Shown here: positions 62,096 to 64,000 of the stretch, piece after piece
How positions within the stretch are numbered: the first letter of the stretch is position 1
Layout: each line of letters starts with the position of its first letter
Assembly: GCF_030867385.1 (NCBI RefSeq)
Contig: NZ_JAPFBJ010000002.1
Location: 411,001-475,000, forward strand
Reading direction: 5' to 3'
DNA from: Sphingobium sp. DEHP117
GTDB taxonomy: Bacteria; Pseudomonadota; Alphaproteobacteria; Sphingomonadales; Sphingomonadaceae
Length of the DNA: 64,000 nucleotides
Made by a program: the position numbers and the translations under genes
Notes under the pieces: model-generated
What the model was told of the DNA's origin: nothing
The model's input: only the letters and a program-made list of their open reading frames with translations
Database searches by the model: none

Positions 62096-63960
62096 GCGCC
62101 TCCGCGCTTCCCGCGAATCTGGCTCACATCGCGCACAGCGCCGCGCGCTGCGCTGGTCGTCATCGCGGCATAGGCCTGCAGTGCAGGCGAAACCTTTCGC
62201 GGGCGCTCTTTGGCGGGCTGCCATGCCGCGTCGCCTCTGGCCTCCATCGCGGCACGACGCGCGGCCAGCTCCTCGTCGCTGATGGCGAGGCTGATCCTGC
62301 GGCCAGGAATGTCGATCTCGATCCGGTCGCCGGTCTCGACCAGCCCGATCGCGCCGCCCTCCGCCGCCTCGGGCGAAACATGGCCGATCGAGAGGCCCGA
62401 CGTGCCGCCCGAAAAGCGCCCGTCGGTGATGAGCGCACAGGCCGCGCCCAGCCCCTTGGATTTCAGATAGCTGGTGGGATAGAGCATTTCCTGCATGCCC
62501 GGCCCGCCGCGCGGCCCCTCATAGCGGATCACCACCACGTCACCGGCCACGACCTGGCCGGTCAGGATCGCGGTGACGGCGGCGTCCTGGCTTTCGTAGA
62601 CCTTGGCGGGGCCGGAGAAGGTGAGGATGCTCTCGTCCACGCCCGCCGTCTTCACGATGCAGCCATCCAGCGCGATGTTGCCGGATAGCACAGCGAGGCC
62701 GCCGTCCTTGCTGAACGCATGGTCGGCCGAGCGGATGACCCCGGTGGCGCGATCGAGGTCCAGCTCGTCCCAGCGGCGCGATTGGCTGAACGCCGTCTGC
62801 GTCGGCACGCCGCCCGGCGCCGCCATAAAGAACTCCTGCACCTTGGCGCTATTGGTCCGCTTGATGTCCCACTGGTTGAGCGCATCGCCCAGCGTGCGGC
62901 TGTGCACCGTGGGGAGATCAGTATGCAGAAGGCCAGCCCGATCGAGCTCGCCGAGGATCGCCATGATACCACCCGCGCGGTGGACGTCTTCCATGTGCAC
63001 GTCCTGCTTGGCGGGCGCGACCTTCGAGAGGCAGGGCACCTGGCGCGAGAGCCGGTCGATGTCGGTCATGGTGAAGTCGACCCCGGCCTCATATGCCGCC
63101 GCGAGGAGGTGAAGCACCGTGTTGGTCGATCCGCCCATCGCGATGTCGAGGCTCATCGCATTCTCGAACGCGCCAAAGCTGGCAATGCTGCGCGGTAGCG
63201 CGCTCGCGTCATCCTCCACGTACCAGCGGTTACAAAGATCGACTATCAGACGCCCCGCCTCGCGGAACAGCTCGCCCCGGTCGGCGTGCGTTGCCAGCAT
63301 CGAGCCATTGCCGGGCAGCGACAGACCCAGCGCCTCGGTCAGGCAGTTCATCGAGTTGGCCGTAAACATGCCGGAGCAGGAACCGCAGGTCGGGCAGGCG
63401 GAACGTTCGATCGTCTGCACCTCCTCGTCGGAATATTTGTCGTCCGCGGCTGCGACCATCGCGTCGACGAGATCGAGCGCGACCTCCTTGCCCTTGAGGA
63501 TCACCTTGCCCGCTTCCATCGGCCCGCCCGAAACGAACACCACTGGGATGTTGATGCGCAGCGCCGCCATCAGCATGCCGGGCGTGATCTTGTCGCAGTT
63601 GGAGATGCACACCATCGCGTCGGCACAGTGGGCGTTGACCATATATTCGACGCTGTCGGCAATCAGATCACGGCTGGGGAGCGAATAGAGCATGCCGTCA
63701 TGCCCCATCGCGATCCCGTCATCGACCGCAATCGTGTTGAACTCCTTGGCGACGCCTCCCGCCGCCTCGATTTCGCGCGCGACCATCTGGCCAAGGTCTT
63801 TCAGGTGCACATGCCCCGGCACGAACTGGGTGAAGCTGTTGACCACCGCAATGATCGGCTTGCCGAAGTCGCTGTCCTTCATGCCGGTCGCGCGCCACAG
63901 CCCGCGCGCCCCGGCCATGTTGCGGCCATGGGTGGTAGTGCGGGAACGATAGGCAGGCAT
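62092..63960 (-). CDS. ilvD: Dihydroxy-acid dehydratase
   Basis: IlvD dehydrates 2,3-dihydroxy acids in isoleucine/valine synthesis. The 622-residue product is the long [4Fe-4S] (E. coli-like) class: [20 protein letters not shown] at the start, [12 protein letters not shown] near 42 (no Cys at this first position), [15 protein letters not shown] near 118, and [19 protein letters not shown] near 190 with cluster cysteines. [16 protein letters not shown] lies near the C-terminus. ATG at 63960 has GGAG nine bases upstream, better than a TTG at 63969. Confidence 0.96.
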   Translation of the reverse strand: MPAYRSRTTTHGRNMAGARGLWRATGMKDSDFGKPIIAVVNSFTQFVPGHVHLKDLGQMVAREIEAAGGVAKEFNTIAVDDGIAMGHDGMLYSLPSRDLIADSVEYMVNAHCADAMVCISNCDKITPGMLMAALRINIPVVFVSGGPMEAGKVILKGKEVALDLVDAMVAAADDKYSDEEVQTIERSACPTCGSCSGMFTANSMNCLTEALGLSLPGNGSMLATHADRGELFREAGRLIVDLCNRWYVEDDASALPRSIASFGAFENAMSLDIAMGGSTNTVLHLLAAAYEAGVDFTMTDIDRLSRQVPCLSKVAPAKQDVHMEDVHRAGGIMAILGELDRAGLLHTDLPTVHSRTLGDALNQWDIKRTNSAKVQEFFMAAPGGVPTQTAFSQSRRWDELDLDRATGVIRSADHAFSKDGGLAVLSGNIALDGCIVKTAGVDESILTFSGPAKVYESQDAAVTAILTGQVVAGDVVVIRYEGPRGGPGMQEMLYPTSYLKSKGLGAACALITDGRFSGGTSGLSIGHVSPEAAEGGAIGLVETGDRIEIDIPGRRISLAISDEELAARRAAMEARGDAAWQPAKERPRKVSPALQAYAAMTTSAARGAVRDVSQIRGKRGGA

Positions 63961-64000
63961 GAGGCTCAACTCCGGTGTGGCATACTATATGGTGTTGCGC

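Overview
The window is a stretch of core chromosome from a GC-rich alphaproteobacterium, almost certainly Sphingomonadales (Sphingomonadaceae). The main evidence is the gene order hemE / DUF299 regulator around a DnaA-box cluster, the run hemE-hemJ-rho-terC-mnmE-mnmG-rsmG-parA-parB, sphingomonad-type small proteins (DUF1491, DUF6489, DUF3297), and a predicted CcrM (GANTC) context. Genus cannot be fixed by reading alone. No stretch longer than 300 bases lacks a gene; the longest gene-free interval is the inferred replication origin (17811-18098).

Layout. 1-8.7 kb: tail of a YbjN-like gene, proC, a MarR regulator, tRNA-Gln(TTG), a CitE-type lyase translationally coupled to a decayed MaoC hydratase, recQ, serA/serC for serine synthesis, and an msrQ/PepSY pair. 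8.8-11.9 kb: extensin-like lipoprotein, LOG-family protein, a TyrA-like dehydrogenase and a SleB-like cell-wall hydrolase. 11.2-17.8 kb, all minus strand: DUF1491, thioesterase, ptsN, hpf, dnaQ, coaE, aroE, maf, ppsR. 17.8-18.1 kb: probable oriC. 18.1-29.8 kb, all plus strand: hemE, hemJ, rho, terC, a DUF6489 gene, mnmE, mnmG, rsmG, parA, parB with two parS sites, a nitroreductase and an SDF symporter. Coding strand flips exactly at the origin, as expected for bidirectional replication with leading-strand bias.

29.8-49.1 kb: ridA, rppH, prmA, recF, DUF3297, an NTP transferase, a DMT transporter, ftsK, a minus-strand run coaBC-dut-moeB-dsrE, then yqaA, lnt, metK, trmB, an AmpG-like permease, rluB and rsmD. 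49.1-64 kb: a Pro-rich exported protein, uvrD, an MFS exporter, cysK, a MerR/acyl-CoA dehydrogenase pair with an 18-bp palindromic operator, hisI, a divergent nsrR/globin pair with an NsrR-type box, a degraded RelE-like toxin with its intact antitoxin, rlmD, nnrDE and ilvD.

The window is mainly housekeeping, and I see no clear new defence or mobile system. The most unusual material is intergenic. Two families of structured repeats are each present twice, and the two copies of each keep their stems by compensatory base changes. A toxin-antitoxin remnant is bracketed by a duplicated rlmD 3' end. There are also a decayed maoC, a very long hairpin and several likely operators. Start codons were moved from the longest reading frame where a Shine-Dalgarno sequence, ATGA-type coupling or family length favoured it.
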